Part shown: piece after piece, positions 35,835 to 44,205 of the stretch
Layout of the letters: each line of letters begins with the position of its first letter
Numbering within the stretch: position 1 is the first letter of the stretch
NCBI GenBank assembly: GCA_001770205.1
Contig: MEQL01000044.1
Span: forward strand, 30,358 to 94,357
Length of the DNA stretch: 64,000 bases
From: Bdellovibrionales bacterium RIFOXYD12_FULL_39_22
Lineage (GTDB): Bacteria > Bdellovibrionota > Bacteriovoracia > Bacteriovoracales > Bacteriovoracaceae
Direction: 5' to 3'
The notes under the pieces: generated by a model
Database searches by the model: none
Told to the model about the DNA's origin: nothing
Seen by the model: the letters and a program-made list of their open reading frames with translations, nothing else
Translations under genes and position numbers: made by a program

Positions 35835-35893
35835 GAGATCGACTAGCATTGTTCAAAATATCCCCAACATTTTACCAACCGATGAGGTAGTAA

Positions 35894-36736
35894 TTGAAAA
35901 AAATTAGTGTGCTTGTTGCGTTTTTATTTGGGTTTTTCGGCGATACAGTTTTTGCAGAGTCGATAGATATCGCTAAAGCAATTTTTGTAAAAGGGCGTGT
36001 CTACTTTCTCTGTACCTCAAATCCAACAGACAAAGAGCAGCGACTGAAAAAAGATATGGCACTCCAGGATGGATGCAGCATTGTTGTTAAAGCGTCTAAA
36101 GATAATTCTGGCCTGGCCATTATCGGCTTCGGAGAAAATTTTAGTTCAAAGATGAAAATAACTGAAGAGTCTAAAGTGACAATTAGTCGAAAAACGCATG
36201 GTACAGTAGGGGCCGCAGATTACCGTAAAATTGACAGTATGGTGGTGGGAGCGGGAAATTTACTAATAAACTATGTTAATTCCGATAAGGAAAAAAATAA
36301 ACTAGAAGTAAAAACAGCGAAGGCATCTTTGGGGGTAAGAGGGACGGAGTTTTTTACCTATGTAGATAAAAATGGCAACACCTCCATGACGGTTGATTCG
36401 GGAGTAGTGTCGGTGGCCGGAACGGAGGCCTCTGCCTCTGGAGAGAGCGGCATTATGGTGGAAAAAGGCAAAGGAACAATTGTGGCAGAAGATGGAACCG
36501 TACCAATGGCCAAAGAACTTGCCTGGAGTAAAGAAGTTAATTGGAAGGTCGATCCACAAGAAGGAGAGTTAAAACATAGCACTTCTCTTTTTGCTTCCAT
36601 CGAAGAGCAATACAAAGAGTGGAACAAAGAAATTGAAGCACAAAAAAAACGGTACCAAGAGGATATTGATGCGCAGAAAAAAAATATAGAGGATGATTTA
36701 GAAGAACAAAAGAAGGCACTTTGGGGGGATGGCTGA
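35894..36736 (+). CDS. Secreted FecR-domain protein
   Basis: TTG start at 35894, eight bases after a GAGG. A Sec signal (1-22) is followed by a FecR-type domain (about 35-190) with the signature KASLGVRGTEFFTYV. The C-terminus (215-280) is a highly charged helix (repeated QKKR.QEDIDAQKK). Such FecR domains occur in exported proteins, not only anti-sigma regulators; here there is no membrane helix besides the signal. It leads a cluster of LPP20, LpoB-like and COG3014-like genes and is probably co-transcribed with the next gene (50 bases away). Confidence 0.8.
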   Translation: MKKISVLVAFLFGFFGDTVFAESIDIAKAIFVKGRVYFLCTSNPTDKEQRLKKDMALQDGCSIVVKASKDNSGLAIIGFGENFSSKMKITEESKVTISRKTHGTVGAADYRKIDSMVVGAGNLLINYVNSDKEKNKLEVKTAKASLGVRGTEFFTYVDKNGNTSMTVDSGVVSVAGTEASASGESGIMVEKGKGTIVAEDGTVPMAKELAWSKEVNWKVDPQEGELKHSTSLFASIEEQYKEWNKEIEAQKKRYQEDIDAQKKNIEDDLEEQKKALWGDG

Positions 36737-36786
36737 GTAATGCCATCTACTTCTTGCCGTGAGTCAACAATGACAAAGGAGAATTT

Positions 36787-37431
36787 ATGCAAAAGTTGTT
36801 ATCATTGGTTTTAGTTTTAGGAATGGTGGCGGCCATCAATGTTGGATGTTCATCCAAAGGTAAGGATGGAGAAGAGAGAGAACTGTTAAAGCAATACACC
36901 GTGGTGGACGCGGAGTATGCGGCGCTTCCTGGTTGGATTGCTGAGCCTCAGGCCTGGGCAGAAAGAGAAGATAGTGATGATTATAAGACATATAGATATT
37001 TTGTCTCCACTTCGGAAATGGCAGCGAGCAAAAGACTATGTCAGAAATCTAGTGAGGCACAAGCTGCGGCCAAAATTGCAGGAGAGATTACTCAGTTTAT
37101 TAAAAACAGTTATGCGCAATCACTACAGGGTGCGCAAGATGAAGAGGTTACTTCATATATGGAAGATACTTTGGCGCAAGAAATTCAGAGTTTTCTAGTG
37201 GGAGTTGTTCAGCACCGAACATATTGGGAAGAGCGTAAGTATACCAAAGAGTTGGGCGCTTCCGAAAATAAAGGTGGATTTGTTTGTTCAGCACTTCTAA
37301 AAGTTAAAAAAGAGACTATCGAAAAATCAATTGAGCGAGCGATGAAAAAACTTTTCTCTAGTGTAACCACCAATCCAGATTCCAAAACAAAAGCAGTGGA
37401 AGCATTAAAGGATGTTGAGAAGAAGTTTTAA
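36787..37431 (+). CDS. LPP20-like lipoprotein
   Basis: Lipobox INVGC (Cys21) after a hydrophobic leader, preceded by AAAGGAG. The 214-residue product has LPP20-type organisation: PGWI near 48, a region of A-rich helices (SEAQAAAKIAGEITQFI) and a second half with FVCSALLKVKKETIEKSIERAM. It probably sits on the outer membrane. It is followed 48 bases later by a second LPP20-like gene. Confidence 0.75.
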   Translation: MQKLLSLVLVLGMVAAINVGCSSKGKDGEERELLKQYTVVDAEYAALPGWIAEPQAWAEREDSDDYKTYRYFVSTSEMAASKRLCQKSSEAQAAAKIAGEITQFIKNSYAQSLQGAQDEEVTSYMEDTLAQEIQSFLVGVVQHRTYWEERKYTKELGASENKGGFVCSALLKVKKETIEKSIERAMKKLFSSVTTNPDSKTKAVEALKDVEKKF

Positions 37432-37479
37432 CAAATTACCTATTTTATATATACAAAGAAATAGGTGTGGAGAGTTACT

Positions 37480-38406
37480 GTGAAAACACTACTATTGTTA
37501 GTAATGGCCTGGATGGGTTCTTTTGCCTTTGCGGAAGAACCTGGTTGGGTAAAGGCACCCGATAAGAATTGTAAAAGCAGTCAACTGTGCGCAGTTGGAG
37601 TCGGCGATGGACGTAGTTTGGCCGAGGCGGATGCCAGAAGTGGGATAGCTAAAATTTTTGAAACAAAAATCAAGGCCACTTTTACCCAAAACACTTCTTC
37701 AAATAACAACGATGTATCCACCAATATGTCGGAAGAGATTATGGAAGAGGTAAATCAAAGCATTGAGGGAATTGAAATTAAGGATACCTACGAGAGTAAA
37801 ACGGAGTTTTTTGCTTTGGCCATTTTGGATAAAAACAAGGCCTCTTTAGGTTTTCGCACCAAGATTAAAGAACTTGATGATAAGATAAAAACTTTCATTG
37901 CGGATAACTCGGCCAAATCGATTCGTTTGGCCGGAAAACATTTGCAAACAAGAGAGCAGTTAAATTATCGTTTGCAGTTTCTTTCGGGAAGTGGCATCCC
38001 CGCTCCAGTTAGTTATGATGAAATTTTCAAAAAGAAAAAAGCATCAACTGCCGGAGTTATTTTGGCGATAAAGATAGAGGCCCCGGAACCAAATGAGATC
38101 GAGGCCCTAGTAACTACACTGTTGTCAGAGATGGGCTACAAAGTTGTAAAAAGTGAGGGAGAGACGGCCACTCATACCGTTTCAGGAAAATTTACCTCAG
38201 AGAAGCAATTTTTAAATGTAGAGGGTTTTGAAAAGCATAAATTTGTTTTGCATATTATTGCAGCAAATAAGAAAGGTGAAAAAAGTGGAAGCATTGATTA
38301 CAGCTTAGTGCGCACTGGCCGTGATTATGTACAGGCCTTGGAGAATTCACTGCCGCTTTTTAGAGACTATTTGAATGAGAATCTTGCAGGTTTGAATATT
38401 GAATAA
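37480..38406 (+). CDS. LPP20/FlgT-like exported protein
   Basis: GTG 37480 is chosen because GGAGAG lies six bases upstream; a GTG at 37465 has no such site. The 308 residues have a signal peptide (1-19, ending FAFA) without lipobox. The LPP20 domain follows: PGWVKAP, CAVGVGDGRSLAEADARS and FFALAILDKNKA. The second half (about 170-308) is a separate fold of the type seen in COG3018/FlgT-like proteins. Neighbours on both sides are lipoproteins, so an outer-membrane complex is likely. Confidence 0.72.
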   Translation: MKTLLLLVMAWMGSFAFAEEPGWVKAPDKNCKSSQLCAVGVGDGRSLAEADARSGIAKIFETKIKATFTQNTSSNNNDVSTNMSEEIMEEVNQSIEGIEIKDTYESKTEFFALAILDKNKASLGFRTKIKELDDKIKTFIADNSAKSIRLAGKHLQTREQLNYRLQFLSGSGIPAPVSYDEIFKKKKASTAGVILAIKIEAPEPNEIEALVTTLLSEMGYKVVKSEGETATHTVSGKFTSEKQFLNVEGFEKHKFVLHIIAANKKGEKSGSIDYSLVRTGRDYVQALENSLPLFRDYLNENLAGLNIE

Positions 38407-38423
38407 ACAAAAGGAGAAGTTCG

Positions 38424-39044
38424 ATGAAAAAGGGATTAGCGTTATTAGTGTTGGTGAGTTTTTTGCTGGGGCTACAAGGATGCGGGAGTAATTTCAAGGC
38501 CCAACGAGTGTCAGCCGATGAGTCAGATGAAAAGGCCTTAGAGATTACCGATAAATGGATTCAGCGTGATACTGAAAATGCTATTAAAGATGTATTACAA
38601 AAATTTTCCGCCCATAAGGGGCTACAGCGCTATTTAGGAAAATTGGGACGGCAACCTAAGCTTTTTATTAGCAGCGTGCAAAATGAGACTTCCGAAGCAT
38701 ATTTCCCAATTGATGATATGAACGATAAATTATTAGATGAGTTTTCTAGCTCTGGGGATTACATTTTAATTGATGCTGCGGCCCGCGATAAAATTTTGGC
38801 AGAGATTACTTATCAAAATGATGGGATGGTTGATCCAGCGCAGGCCAAGATGATTGGTAAGCAATCTGGGGCGGATATTTTAATTTTTGGTGCAGTTCGT
38901 ATGAAGCCAGAGGCAAGAGATGGAAAAACTCTCAAGCAGTACTCGGTAAATTTGCGTATGACCAATTTAGAGACGGCAGAAGAAGTTTGCCGTGTTAGGT
39001 TTGAGGCCAGCAAATATTCTGAGCAAAAAGGTTCTGGCTGGTAG
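38424..39044 (+). CDS. LpoB-like lipoprotein (penicillin-binding protein activator family)
   Basis: Lipobox LQGC (Cys20). The mature part matches LpoB/COG3417: PKLFISSVQNETSE, then LLDEFSSSGDYILIDAAARDKILAE and AKMIGKQSGADILIFGAV. In Escherichia coli LpoB crosses the periplasm to activate PBP1b; here the N-terminal linker is short, so a role in another envelope complex is possible. A strong ribosome site (AAAAGGAG) precedes the ATG. A rho-independent terminator follows at 39076. Confidence 0.78.
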   Translation: MKKGLALLVLVSFLLGLQGCGSNFKAQRVSADESDEKALEITDKWIQRDTENAIKDVLQKFSAHKGLQRYLGKLGRQPKLFISSVQNETSEAYFPIDDMNDKLLDEFSSSGDYILIDAAARDKILAEITYQNDGMVDPAQAKMIGKQSGADILIFGAVRMKPEARDGKTLKQYSVNLRMTNLETAEEVCRVRFEASKYSEQKGSGW

Positions 39045-39075
39045 AATTTAGATAATAGCATAGTTATTTTTATCT

Positions 39076-39107
39076 AAAGGCCAGCAGAAAGTGCTGGCCT
39101 TTTTTTA
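39076..39107 (+). terminator. Rho-independent terminator after the LpoB-like gene
   Basis: AAAGGCCAGCA (39076-39086) pairs perfectly with TGCTGGCCTTT (39092-39102) around a 5-base loop and runs into a tract of T. This is the clearest terminator in the window. Confidence 0.9.
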
Positions 39108-39118
39108 TTGGAGTTTAT

Positions 39119-40687
39119 GTGATTAACATATTGGTTAAATATACTGCTGGCCTAATGTTTGCCTCGTTTTTTCTCGGACTTTTTGGTTGTGCTAGTACCT
39201 CGCAAAAAACCGTTTTAGAAGTTAAGTCGTTGGTTCGTGAACGACAATTTGAAAAGGCACTTGCCATTATTGAAAGCGATAATTTTTATCCAGAAGAGAG
39301 ATCTAAATTGCTAAAACTTCTAGAGGATGGCACTGTTCGCTATTTTGCGGGCCACTACTATCAGGCCTCTAAATTGTTTTATGAGGCACAGGAGTTGAGT
39401 AACAAATTATATACGGTTAGTATCAGCAAAAAAGCGCTAACCGGTCTGGCCAATGATAGTGCGGATAACTATTATGGCGAACTCTATGAACGTTCATTGA
39501 TTCGTTTCTACTTTTCACTTTCTAATTTTATGCTTTATCAAACGGCAACATATGAGGCACATAGTGAAAAGATAGCAGGGCCAGATGGTAAGCTAATTGA
39601 AGGCAAACTTATTCCCGAAAAAAAATTAAGCGAGGGAGAACGCAGGGTTCATCTGTTTGCTGCTAAAGCGGCCATCGTAGAGTGGGATTCTCTTTTAGAA
39701 AACTACAAAAGCGAGCATGCCGGAAAATCGGCGTATAAAGTGGATTTGACAGCAAAAATATATGGGGCCTTTATTCATGAGCAGTTTAATTCCAATACTG
39801 ATAATCAGATAGCGTTGCAATTATACAAAGATGCCAAAGAGGTATTATTCAAAAATTATAATACCTATGGAACCTTTAATAGTTCTGAGGAAGCATTTCG
39901 CGAAAATTTTTCTAAATTTCCCACCATGGAGCGTGCGGAAGTTGAGAAAAATTTTGTTCGACCGACTATTCACGCTAAGGATTTGTTAGACTTTATTGAC
40001 GGAAGAATCGCCAGACTATCCTCTAAAGAGCAAAATGCGGAAGTGGCAGTGTTGATTCAAAATGATTCGCTTACCGATAAAAGTGAATCAGAAGTTAAGT
40101 TACCCATTGATTTAGGCGTCAATATGGGAGCAGATGCAAAAAGTTTCGGCCAATTTGTCTCTATGGTTTTTTCTTCAGGCCGAGGAGGCATTTTAGATAT
40201 TGCTTTTAAATTACCAAATGTTGCAAAAAAAATAACGACCGAAAGGATGGAGTTAGTGGCCAAGGAGAAAAGTGGTAAAGAGTACAAGGTTGCTCTGGCC
40301 ATTGTTAATCCACTGTCTGATTTGGCCTACGAGGCCTTCAAAAATAGTATTGGGGCCATTACCGCCAAAACTACTGCTAGAATTGCCGCCAAATATGTCG
40401 CTGCCTTAATGATTGCCTATAATACTTACAAGCATGATCAAGCGGCCGGATTAGGGGCGGGTATTTTGGCCAGGATGTCGATTAATGCTTCGGAAGGGGC
40501 CGATTTGCGTTATTGGTCAACGCTGCCGCATGATTTGCGTTTTGCAATAATGGATCTTCCGCCTGGGGAGTATGAATTTTTTGTAAATCATATCTCCAAT
40601 CAAAATAAGATTTCTACAACCTTGTTGGGGAAACAGAGTATAAATGAGCGCAAGAGTGATCTTTTTATTCCAGCAAAAGTTAATTGA
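39119..40687 (+). CDS. COG3014-like lipoprotein
   Basis: GTG start at 39119 with GGAG five bases upstream. A lipobox-like LFGC (Cys24) suggests lipid anchoring. The 522-residue protein opens with TPR-like helices (RERQFEKALAIIE, YYQASKLFYEAQELS) and the block SADNYYGELYERSLIRFYFSL, which matches the poorly described COG3014 family. Genes of this group commonly lie with LpoB-like and LPP20-like genes, as here. The C-terminal 100 residues include an Ala-rich helix and a final sandwich-like domain. It follows a terminator, so it may have its own promoter within a short gap. Confidence 0.75.
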   Translation: MINILVKYTAGLMFASFFLGLFGCASTSQKTVLEVKSLVRERQFEKALAIIESDNFYPEERSKLLKLLEDGTVRYFAGHYYQASKLFYEAQELSNKLYTVSISKKALTGLANDSADNYYGELYERSLIRFYFSLSNFMLYQTATYEAHSEKIAGPDGKLIEGKLIPEKKLSEGERRVHLFAAKAAIVEWDSLLENYKSEHAGKSAYKVDLTAKIYGAFIHEQFNSNTDNQIALQLYKDAKEVLFKNYNTYGTFNSSEEAFRENFSKFPTMERAEVEKNFVRPTIHAKDLLDFIDGRIARLSSKEQNAEVAVLIQNDSLTDKSESEVKLPIDLGVNMGADAKSFGQFVSMVFSSGRGGILDIAFKLPNVAKKITTERMELVAKEKSGKEYKVALAIVNPLSDLAYEAFKNSIGAITAKTTARIAAKYVAALMIAYNTYKHDQAAGLGAGILARMSINASEGADLRYWSTLPHDLRFAIMDLPPGEYEFFVNHISNQNKISTTLLGKQSINERKSDLFIPAKVN

Positions 40688-40711
40688 GGCAAAAGTAGTG
40701 GCCCAAGTTTT

Positions 40712-41926
40712 TTAAAAGGCAAATCCAATTTTTAGTTCTGCGCCGCCTGATAAGATAGTTGTTTTGGCATCTTCCACTCGTCCAGAGTCGGGATCAAAAC
40801 CAAGTCCATAGGCGGCCATCTCGCCAGAGAGATATCCGGCCAGCAGTAATCCGCTTTGATAACGATAGACTCCGCCCAAGTATCCACTGGCCGCATAAAT
40901 GGCCGTGGGTTTATAGGTAGCGCTGCCGGCCATGGTGTATCGATAGAGTGCTAAAAAATCAAAGTAGAATGGATTTTGGTAGTTAATATGGGCGTGTATG
41001 CCAGCGTCAGCGTTGGTAATGGATAAATCATCGACCACCACAGTGATAAGATTTTTTGGATACATTATAGGAATAGTAGACATATCTGCCCCTAAAACGA
41101 GCGAGAAGTCAAAAAGTTGGCCAAAAAGATGAGTGTTAGAGAATGCTTCGGGAGAGATGGTGATAAGTCCCAAGATATTGGAAATGGTATAGCTCTTTTC
41201 TCCGATTAGTGTCTGCGTTTCTTCTAGTGCAGGATAGGTTCCTCCCACTTGAAAATAAGCAAACTCTAATCCTATTAGGCGAGTAATAGGGAGGTGCGCA
41301 TTTACGGCGATATCTGGAATTCCCACATTATTATATCCAATATCTGCACCACCTAAGGTGGAGGAAAAAGTTAAGAGTGCTACGTTGATTCCTCCACCCA
41401 AGAGGAGCTCATATTTTTTTGCTCCGGACTGTTTTGTGTTTTGATCTGGTGTGCTGGGGGCCGCAATTGGTTGTGAACGGGATGTAGGTAAAGGCCCGTC
41501 AGCAAGGGTGTGGGATATTTTGATACTATTGTCTGTGGATACCGCCACTTGAATTTTATAGGTGGAAGTAACTTTATCTTTTTGAAGGCGCAGCATGAAT
41601 AGATAGTTGCCGGGATTTAGATAAGCATAAATCTTAAACTCGCCGTTGCTATCACTAATTTGTCTGTTTTCTTTTTTTACAAAAAATTGAGCAGGGCCCA
41701 AAGCTTGCTTGCCTGTGCCAGAAGAAAAAATTACTTTGCTTCCTTGGGTGAGTTGCGCTCCGGGGGTTGTTTTTCCGACTAATCTGGCAATGAATTTTCC
41801 CTTAGACATGACCCCTTTAGGTCCGGACCATTGCAAGGGGAGAGATTGTTGCCCATACGCGCACATCTGAAAAAAAAGCACAACTGCTAGTAGAAAAAAA
41901 ATATGCGTGCGAATGAAATATCGCAA
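40712..41926 (-). CDS. Outer-membrane beta-barrel protein with N-terminal Ig-like domain
   Basis: TTG start 41926, 13 nt after the stop of the tetraheme cytochrome upstream. The 404-residue product has a signal peptide (ending YGQ), an Ig-like region with GEFKIYAYLNPGNY (about 30-135), a linker, and strand-rich residues 160-404 ending ELKIGFAF, a barrel terminus. The protein at 50721 has the same order and nearly the same length, so they are likely paralogs. Position in a unit with two exported cytochromes raises an electron-conduit role, which is inference only. The ribosome site is weak. Confidence 0.72.
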   Translation of the reverse strand: MRYFIRTHIFFLLAVVLFFQMCAYGQQSLPLQWSGPKGVMSKGKFIARLVGKTTPGAQLTQGSKVIFSSGTGKQALGPAQFFVKKENRQISDSNGEFKIYAYLNPGNYLFMLRLQKDKVTSTYKIQVAVSTDNSIKISHTLADGPLPTSRSQPIAAPSTPDQNTKQSGAKKYELLLGGGINVALLTFSSTLGGADIGYNNVGIPDIAVNAHLPITRLIGLEFAYFQVGGTYPALEETQTLIGEKSYTISNILGLITISPEAFSNTHLFGQLFDFSLVLGADMSTIPIMYPKNLITVVVDDLSITNADAGIHAHINYQNPFYFDFLALYRYTMAGSATYKPTAIYAASGYLGGVYRYQSGLLLAGYLSGEMAAYGLGFDPDSGRVEDAKTTILSGGAELKIGFAF

Positions 41927-41939
41927 TTAATCACCGATC

Positions 41940-42521
41940 CTATTGATGACAGTCGTTGCATTTTACTGGTGCTGCCTCATTGCCGGATGCTTTGTGGCAA
42001 GTGATACAAATGCGATGCGCCTCGGTGCGCAAAGAGATTACATCATCAAAGCGCTTTTGGAAAAGTTGCTCATTGCTTCCTGTCGGATTGGTGCTAAGTG
42101 AATTGTTGTGACAACTCGTGCACACGCCATTAGAAAGGTATGAAGTGGCCGCAATATGCATTTCGTGGTTAAAGTGCACTTCACCTTTGGTGTTATTGAA
42201 AACAAAATACTCCGGGTAATCGGCCTGAGAACCAGGGAATGATTTGTTTTTTATTTCATCAATATTTTTCTTCCCATCGTTGTCAGAGTCTAATTGCTCC
42301 AGTGATTTTAGATTGATTTCACCATTAACCTTTTTATCGCGCATCATCAGTCCGTAGGTATTTAAAAAATCTTTAACTACCGGCATATGGCAAGTGGTAC
42401 AAGAATTAAGTTTTGTGTTTTTTAGAAAAGGGTATTCTGCGATCATATAGGTATTTAAACTAGGAGTCGCAAACAAAATAGAAGTAGTAAGTAGGCCAGT
42501 GACTAAAATAATATTTTTCAT
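41940..42521 (-). CDS. Exported tetraheme cytochrome c
   Basis: Four CxxCH motifs (CTTCH, CTSCH, CITCH, CNDCH) bind c-type hemes in a 193-residue exported protein. ATG 42521 is preferred: AAGGAG is ten bases before it, while ATG 42530 is too close. A segment DSDNDGKKNIDEI between the first and second hemes looks like a single EF-hand-type calcium loop. It is the near twin of the next cytochrome (18-nt spacing from its stop to ATG 42530, 27 nt to 42521). Soluble periplasmic electron carrier is the likely role. Confidence 0.88.
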   Translation of the reverse strand: MKNIILVTGLLTTSILFATPSLNTYMIAEYPFLKNTKLNSCTTCHMPVVKDFLNTYGLMMRDKKVNGEINLKSLEQLDSDNDGKKNIDEIKNKSFPGSQADYPEYFVFNNTKGEVHFNHEMHIAATSYLSNGVCTSCHNNSLSTNPTGSNEQLFQKRFDDVISLRTEAHRICITCHKASGNEAAPVKCNDCHQ

Positions 42522-42548
42522 AGGGATCATTCTCCTTTTGCTATGTAA

Positions 42549-43106
42549 TTATTGGTGACAGCCGCCACATTGTACTGGAGCGTTGGCACTTCCTGATTCT
42601 CGATGACATCTCCAGCAAAGACGGTGGCCTTCGGAGCGTAAAGAAATATTGTCATCAAAGCGTTTTAAAAATAGATCAGTTGCTTTATTGTTAGGAGCAT
42701 CGTGGCAGTTATCGCAATTTCCACTTGACAGATAAGAGGGGGCGGCAACATGCATTTCGTGATTGAAATCAATATTTCCCTTCTTGTTGGTAAAGATGAA
42801 ATATTCAGGATAGGTTGCATGAGAGCCGGGGAAGGCCTTATCATTAAGCTCATCAATATTCTTTTTGGTATCTAGGTCTGAGTCAGCATCTTCAACGGCC
42901 TTAAAATCCATTTTGCTGGCGCGCAAAGAGAGTCCGTAGGAGTTAAGAGAATCTTTTACAACCGGCATATGGCAGGTGGTACAGGCATGCAGTTTACTAT
43001 TTCGCAGAAAGGGATACTCGGCGATAAAAAGGGTTGTTAAGCTGGGGGTAGCAAATAATAAGGTGATGGTAAAAAGCTGAGAGAGTAAAATGATTATATA
43101 TTTCAT
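42549..43106 (-). CDS. Exported tetraheme cytochrome c (paralog)
   Basis: Four heme motifs (CTTCH, CDNCH, CWRCH, CGGCH) in 185 residues, with signal peptide (1-19). The block CTTCHMPVVKD and the region HEMHVAAPSYLS are nearly identical to those of the tandem paralog downstream, so a gene duplication is clear. The calcium-like loop (DADSDLDTKKNIDE) is less regular here. Ribosome site GGAGG is strong. First gene of the unit with the second cytochrome and the beta-barrel. Confidence 0.88.
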   Translation of the reverse strand: MKYIIILLSQLFTITLLFATPSLTTLFIAEYPFLRNSKLHACTTCHMPVVKDSLNSYGLSLRASKMDFKAVEDADSDLDTKKNIDELNDKAFPGSHATYPEYFIFTNKKGNIDFNHEMHVAAPSYLSSGNCDNCHDAPNNKATDLFLKRFDDNISLRSEGHRLCWRCHRESGSANAPVQCGGCHQ

Positions 43107-43202
43107 ACGATTCCTCCTTCGTTCTACTTACTAAAAATATAATACGGACGAAATGGTAATGGCCACTGTTTTCTCTATACTTTTTACGCTATAATCAATG
43201 CC

Positions 43203-43679
43203 ATGTTTTTGGACAATAGAGTAATTTTTTATATCATCATTTTGCATTCCTTGTTGCTGGGCAACGAGGCCTTGGGTGCCGATAAGCTTAAAAGTGCTAG
43301 CACTGATTTTTCTATCGAAAGTAGTGATAGTGTTGATTTTTTAGCAAATGAGTTAGAGTTAGAAGAGCGTATGCCAACCCCGATACCAGGAAAGGAGCGA
43401 TTGCCGAAGAAGATTGTCCCTGTTAGGCCAAAGAGCAGCGGAACGGCCATTGCTAGTGTAGCTGCTTTGAAACCAACGGTAAGCACAATAATAGTTGCCA
43501 CCCCACGCCCACTTGCTACTGCTACCTCCACGCCGCCGCCTCTTTTGACTGCTACTCCTGCACCGACAACTGGGCCGTGGTGGAATAAAATGGTTGATAA
43601 TTACAAAAAAGTAAAAGGTGCGGCGTTAGAAGTTACCCATGAAGTTACTGATTTTATAAAGCAAAAGCTTGGACGCTAA
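43203..43679 (+). CDS. Exported Pro/Thr-rich protein
   Basis: A signal peptide (1-25) is followed by a short acidic part and a Pro/Thr/Ala-rich linker (about 55-122). A C-terminal amphipathic helix follows (WWNKMVDNYKKVKGAAL). The composition suggests a periplasm-spanning linker rather than an enzyme. It is divergent from the cytochrome operon and lies directly upstream of a thioredoxin-like gene, with which it is probably co-transcribed. Confidence 0.55.
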   Translation: MFLDNRVIFYIIILHSLLLGNEALGADKLKSASTDFSIESSDSVDFLANELELEERMPTPIPGKERLPKKIVPVRPKSSGTAIASVAALKPTVSTIIVATPRPLATATSTPPPLLTATPAPTTGPWWNKMVDNYKKVKGAALEVTHEVTDFIKQKLGR

Positions 43680-43693
43680 AAATGGAGGCAGCA

Positions 43694-44197
43694 GTGAACG
43701 CTAAACGAATGATAAACTCTTTGCTTTATCTAATGATTGCCGTACTGGTGGTTAGAAATGGATTGATTTTTTTTGGTAATAGTGAACTAGAAGGCCAGCG
43801 ATTAGAGGATCTGATTTTAAATCAAGTTGGTGGCGAAGGAATGGGAAGGAGGTTATATAGCTTTAAACCTCCTATCGCTATTTTTTTTTGGAGCTTATCT
43901 TGTCCGCCTTGTCTGTTTGAGTTAGGACGAATTCAAAGTGCAATTAACAACGAAGAGGTCAATCCGCAGAGTATTCTAGCTGTTAATGTCTCCGATTCTC
44001 CAGAGACAATCGCTTTGCAAATGGCCAAGCGCAAATGGAATTTTCCTGTCTTTATAGATTCGTCCAACGGCCTTTCAAAGCAGCTAAAAGTGCAAGCAAC
44101 TCCTACGGTGGCATATATTGATAGCGAGTTTAAAGTTTCCACCGTTAATACGGGAGTTAGTCCTTTGCTAATTAATCGATTGTCTAAGATGAAGTAA
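43694..44197 (+). CDS. Membrane-anchored thioredoxin-like protein (TlpA/ResA type)
   Basis: GTG 43694 is chosen because GGAGG lies 5 bases before it; ATG 43682 would place the site inside the frame. The 167-residue product has an N-terminal anchor (about 4-22) and a thioredoxin fold with SCPPC active site, and a cis-proline region in ATPTVAYI. Proteins of this kind reduce disulfides in the periplasm, including heme-binding CxxCH motifs during cytochrome maturation. The divergent tetraheme genes make that use attractive, though not shown. Confidence 0.8.
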   Translation: MNAKRMINSLLYLMIAVLVVRNGLIFFGNSELEGQRLEDLILNQVGGEGMGRRLYSFKPPIAIFFWSLSCPPCLFELGRIQSAINNEEVNPQSILAVNVSDSPETIALQMAKRKWNFPVFIDSSNGLSKQLKVQATPTVAYIDSEFKVSTVNTGVSPLLINRLSKMK

Positions 44198-44205
44198 GTG
44201 GATCA

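Noticed and set aside
36358..36792. 144-codon minus-strand frame
   Set aside because: Opposite the FecR-domain gene, which has a signal peptide, domain signature and good context.
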